Below, piece by piece: positions 59,666-64,000 of a DNA stretch of 64,000 nt. The position numbers and the translations under genes were made by a program. Position 1 is the stretch's first letter. The number at the start of each line of letters is the position of its first letter. The notes beneath the pieces are model-generated. The model was not told the origin of the DNA, ran no database searches, and worked only from the letters and a program-made list of their open reading frames with translations. The DNA comes from Papaver somniferum (Eukaryota; Streptophyta; Magnoliopsida; Ranunculales; Papaveraceae): the NCBI RefSeq assembly GCF_003573695.1, contig NC_039358.1:97960117-98024116 (forward strand), written 5' to 3'.

Positions 59666-62600
59666 ATGGAGTTATCTGGAAACAATCTAATTGCAACAAC
59701 AAGTTGTTATTGTGAAAGAAAGAATAGTTTATTTTCTAGTAGACGAAATCAAGATAATTTTTTATATTCATCAACAAAAAAGAAGAACAAGTATAATAAG
59801 GTTTTGAATTTAGCTTCAACAACTTCAACTCCAAAAAAGAAATTAACTCCTTTGAGAAAAAGAGGTAGTAGTGGTAATGAAGACAACAGTGATGGATCAC
59901 CTGAGTCAAGTAGCAGTAGTAGTGCAATGGAGCAACTTGATTTTGAACGTGGTGTCTGTATTCCTTTTCGAAAGTATACTCCAGAAACGGTAAATTTAAT
60001 TAATCGCACAGTTCTAGTTCCTGTTTGTTCTGTAAGAATTTGTTTAATGATTTTGCATTTTGTTGGATTTTAGGTTAGAAATAAAGTGTTTGAATCAAAT
60101 GGAGCTGTATTATCACTTATTGGTCGTGGAGTGGAGATAGTTTGGAAATTAGGAATTTATTGGTCTGCTCTTTTATCTGATTTTCTGATTGGAAGAGATC
60201 AAGAAGTTGTTCCTTTTAGAGCTCGACAACTTAGGAATCTTCTCTGTGATTTGGGACCTTCATTCATTAAAGCTGGACAGGTTTCTTTCTTTTCAACTTT
60301 TTATTTTATCCTCAAATTTAATATGGTGAAGATGAATTTGGAATGCTAGGCATATATGTATCAAATCCATGGATGAGAATACAGCGCATTAAGTGTAACA
60401 TTTTGCTGAACTTAGGTGTATATTAGTGCCTTGTTATTCATGGCATGAGACCTTTCTATCATATTTCTTATATTTATCGTCTCTATTAACAATTGGTTGT
60501 TGTCGTGTTCTCTCATTAACAGGTTCTAGCAAATAGACCTGATATCATTAGAGAAGATTACATGAATGAACTTTGCATACTTCAAGATGATGTTCCATCT
60601 TTCCCTAATCAGGTAACAGTTCACTTTCTGCAAATATGTAGGTCATCTTTGAGAAGATTCTTTTTTTTTTCTTCTTTTCCATTTTCGTTCTGATGGGACT
60701 AGGGAAATGCTCTGATAAGTTATATATAGGTTGCATTCACCATTATTGAAGAGGAACTAGGTCAGCCCCTGGAAGCTGTTTTCAGCAAAATTTCATCACG
60801 GACGGTAGCAGCTGCAAGTTTGGGTCAAGTTTATCGTGCAACTATACGTGACACTGGAGAGGAAGTTGCTATTAAGGTTGTATGCGATATCCCCGGTGGT
60901 TTGATTTAATTTTCTTCAGGTCCTTGTCCATATGGTGCTACAAATCAATTTGCTTAAGATTTGTCTTGTGTTATTATGATTTCTTCTAAAGGGTATAATA
61001 TTATGCATTGAAATATATTCCACATTTAGGAACAGATAACAAATTCTAGATTTACTTATATGCATCAGGCCAAATAAATTTAGGACTGATACCTATTACA
61101 GTTCCATACTATAAATGAACCTGTTTGACTTGATTTTCGTAATTGAGGACTCCATAACTATATGAATCATATTCTTGTATGTGTGTTTAAATTAGCAATG
61201 GCCATGTTGAAGCAGCTACCTATAGCTTTTCACCGTTTACTTCCTTGGGTCTTCAGGTCACAAGTACAGTGGTTATCCATGCCATTGTATAGAGTCTATG
61301 CTTGGTCATCTCAGCACTGATGTTAGAATTTGATAGAATAGGAACATGGAGGGTTTATTGTGAAAGTAAATAAGGCAAAATGGTCACCTTCAAGGGGAAG
61401 GTCCAAAATATATAGGTTAATATTGAAAAGTGGTTTTTCCAAGAGATTTTTGTACTCATATTTGTCTTGTCTGTGCTGCTAGATATATCCACCATTAGTA
61501 TTGAAGTTTTTGGATGTTTTTTATTGCTATTCTCGACCAAGGCAACCTTCTATTTTGAATATTGCTCAGGAAGTTGTTCCATATCACTTACATCTATCAC
61601 TGTTGTAGTACTCTCATATTCTAACATAGGGTATTTCACAACTTGGTTCCGTCTTTGCTGTTTCTCTGATAATCAAATGGTGTAACTTACAAGCATTATA
61701 TCCGAAGCACTATTAACTGTTATGCATCACAACAATAAGTTCAGAATGCTTATTTCAACGTTCTGGTCATTTCATACATATATGTATACCTAGTAAACCC
61801 CTTTTCAATTGAACTTTTGGATTGTTGATTTTATTTATTTATTGACAGGTGCAAAGACCTGGAATCGAACCTATAATTTACCGGGATCTTTTCCTATTCC
61901 GGATGCTTGCTTCATTCTTGAATGGGATCAGTCTACAGAAATTAGGATGCAATGCCGAACTTATTGTTGATGAATTCGGGGAGAAGCTCTTGGAAGAGCT
62001 GGATTATACTCTGGTAGTTCACAACTATTTACACTAAATGTATATGGTTAAACGATCACCTATAGAATAATAACTTCTCTCTTTTCTTTTGTTTTGTTTA
62101 GTATGTTGATTTTTCAGTCACAGTTTTTGTTTTGGCCAAGGATTTTATTTTAAATTTTTTGAAAAGTATAAAAAATCATCAAATGCAAAGGAAAAAATAC
62201 CTATGTATTTTATGTTCTGAACGATAGAAAAGCAAAGACTTGTCAATCGCCAGTCATAATGTTGATTCTTTTTGAAATTTTGGGGTGTTTGAAGATATGG
62301 ATTGTGTGGATTCAGTCTTGTATCTTCAGCTGTTACCATATATACTGTAGTGCTTTCCTTGTTGTTTTGAATCCTTATGGCTTTTGGTTTGTTTGTTTCT
62401 TTGCGTTCAGGAGGCTCGAAACATTGAGGATTTTCTAGAAAACTTCAAAGATGATCCAACGGTAAAAATACCTGAGGTCTATAAACAGCTTTCAGGTTCA
62501 CGTGTTTTAGTTATGGAATGGATTGATGGCATTCGGTGCACTAACCCAAAGGTCAGTATGTCAAATAGACAATCCTCTGAAATATCTCATCTCCTTGACC

Positions 62601-63977
62601 TTAATATTAAAATACTTGTATACGATTGAAGAGTGGGAGGCTTGCGAGTAAAAATATTATTTTTTTAAGCAGAGTACATAAATTCTAAGATGAGGTGCAT
62701 TCACTTAAGGCAAGATTCACAAGTTTTCTCTATTTACCTTAGGCTATTAAAGAAGCAGGCCTTGATGTAAACGGATTTTTGACTGTTGGAGTAAGTGCTG
62801 CTTTGCGGCAATTGCTAGAATTTGGGTTGTTTCATGGAGATCCACATCCTGGAAATGTCTTTGCTATGCGTGATGGACGTATTGCTTATGTTGACTTTGG
62901 AAATGTTGCACAGCTCAGTCAGGTACATAAATTATAGTCAAATTTGGCTTTGGAGTTATTTGGAGTAGGCTTTACTTTTCTCTTTTAGTAGAAGATGAAC
63001 CTAAGCATGTCCACACATATTATGTGTAATCACCCTCACTCGGCAGTTCTGCCCATGTTATCTGTTCTATTAAATTCATTAGTCCTTCTATTACTCCACC
63101 CTCAGGCTTCAGCCATTAGTGGCGAGTTACGTTCATAATTCTTCTGCCTAAAGTTGGTAATTTACGGAATACGAAATGCAGTATCCAAAGAAACCTGACA
63201 TTTGGAATGTTACTGTTTTTCTTTGATCTCCTCTGTAGTTTTCTGTGGCTTGATTAGGTCAGGTCATTGCCAGATCTACTTGTCTGATTTGTTTCCATCA
63301 TCTCTGAGATTGTCTTCTCCTTTCTGTTTTCCAGCAAAACAAGCAGATCTTAATCGATGCTGTGGTTCATGCTGTAAACGAGGATTACACCGAGATGGCA
63401 AATGATTTCACCAGGCTTGGTTTTCTGGCAAGTGGAACAGATGTTACTCCCATAGTTCCCGCTCTTGAAGCAATCTGGCAGAACTCATCTGGAAAAGGAC
63501 TAGCGGATTTTAATTTCCGGAGTGTAACTGGTAAACTACGTAATCTTTTGCTTTATAGGTTTATAAGTTTATCTTTACTAAAACGTCCTTGTTAAAAGAG
63601 TAGCCTAAGCATTTGTTAGTCTAATCTGAAACCAGCATTGGTAGGCTATGCAGAATAAGGTAAGTAAAATTGAGGATCTACTTGATCTATTATTTTGTTG
63701 GTCTTTGTTATTTCAAAGCGAACTTTCCTTTTTTCTTTTTTGTTTACTTTTCCTTATTTTGGACAATACTACTTTACCTATTAGTTTCATTCAATTGAGA
63801 TGTTTCCTAGTAGACCTTTTGATATATGATTCACATGCTGTTACTACAGGAAAATTCAATCAATTAGTTTACCAATACCCAATTCGTATACCAGAACGGT
63901 TTTCTCTTGTTATCCGTTCTCTATTAACACAGGAAGGGATCTGTTTCACCCTGAAGCCGGAATTTAAATTTCTAGAG
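59666..63977 (+). CDS. ABC1 (UbiB/ADCK-like) atypical kinase, probably plastid-targeted; 3' end beyond window
   Basis: Nine in-frame exons: 59666-59989, 60074-60280, 60523-60612, 60730-60876, 61849-62013, 62411-62551, 62743-62922, 63335-63530, 63850-63977; all introns are GT-AG and the next donor follows at 63978. About 526 codons are visible. The first 90 residues are Ser/Lys/Thr-rich with few acidic residues at the start, like a chloroplast transit peptide. ABC1K hallmarks follow: the KxGQ motif FIKAGQ (end of exon 2), the Ala-rich loop AAASLGQVYRA and the lysine of VAIK (exon 4), QRPGIE, ELDYTLEARN (across exons 5-6), LVMEWIDG, the catalytic FGLFHGDPHPGN and VDFGN (exon 7). The family tunes prenylquinone and redox metabolism; plastid members act at plastoglobules or thylakoids. 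I cannot say which Arabidopsis ABC1K is the orthologue. No breaks seen. Confidence 0.92.
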
Positions 63978-64000
63978 GTAAGGAAGTCTTTTGCTGACTT

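Overview
The window looks like nuclear DNA of a flowering plant (a eudicot by general character). It is AT-rich, intron-containing, and dominated by plant transposon families: SIRE-like and RE1-like Ty1/copia elements, LTR elements with a TGGCGCC-type primer site, a TNP2-type CACTA transposase, L1-type LINE ends, and a Mutator-like terminal-inverted-repeat (TIR) element. The species cannot be fixed from the sequence. No bacterial-type operons, CRISPR arrays, tRNA genes or rRNA genes were seen.

Only one gene looks intact: an ABC1-family atypical kinase on the + strand (59666 to the right edge). Nine exons join in frame, every intron is GT-AG, and the last exons lie beyond the window. A second multi-exon locus (22199-17262, - strand) encodes a transposase-derived protein of the plant Ptta/En/Spm type. 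It carries three copies of a C-terminal module I read as DUF8039, but it has frame breaks and is probably decaying. An acidic open frame at 27902-27195 (-) is cut by four in-frame stops.

Layout. 1-8990: fragments of a long LTR family (TGTTAGAGCATAGC...CA) in opposed orientations, enclosing a non-autonomous SIRE-like element (7060-1645, -). That element carries a broken ORF of the 'putative plant transposon protein' type instead of gag-pol. 8999-15290: fragments of a second LTR family, two of them pointing away from each other. 15601-17045: a 5'-truncated LINE. 17262-22199: the DUF8039 locus. 22739-25364: a small hairpin MITE, short tandem repeats and a repeat-encoded ORF. 26050-26260: tandem repeats. 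27195-27902: the acidic pseudogene. 28964-30290: a PIF/Harbinger-type fragment broken by a LINE fragment. 31222-34883: a CACTA TNP2 pseudogene truncated by an LTR. 34880-41743: an LTR-internal-LTR-internal-LTR array of a small non-autonomous element with a minisatellite beside its polypurine tract. 41745-46461: a SIRE-like 5' LTR, PBS and gag with no pol. 47246-47660: a tandem duplication. 48010-48040: a possible Helitron end. 48586-49800: a decayed Ty3/gypsy integrase. 51168-58990: a three-level nest in which a Mutator-like element (9-bp TSD) sits in an RE1-like copia element (5-bp TSD), itself inside the gag of a related copia element. 59666-63977: the kinase gene.

Apart from the kinase gene, most of the sequence is explained by repeated insertion, recombination and decay of transposons. 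I did not find convincing evidence of an entirely new biological system. The least ordinary items are the duplicated-module transposase-derived locus, the triple-LTR array with its minisatellite, and the SIRE-like elements that carry cargo ORFs where pol should be.
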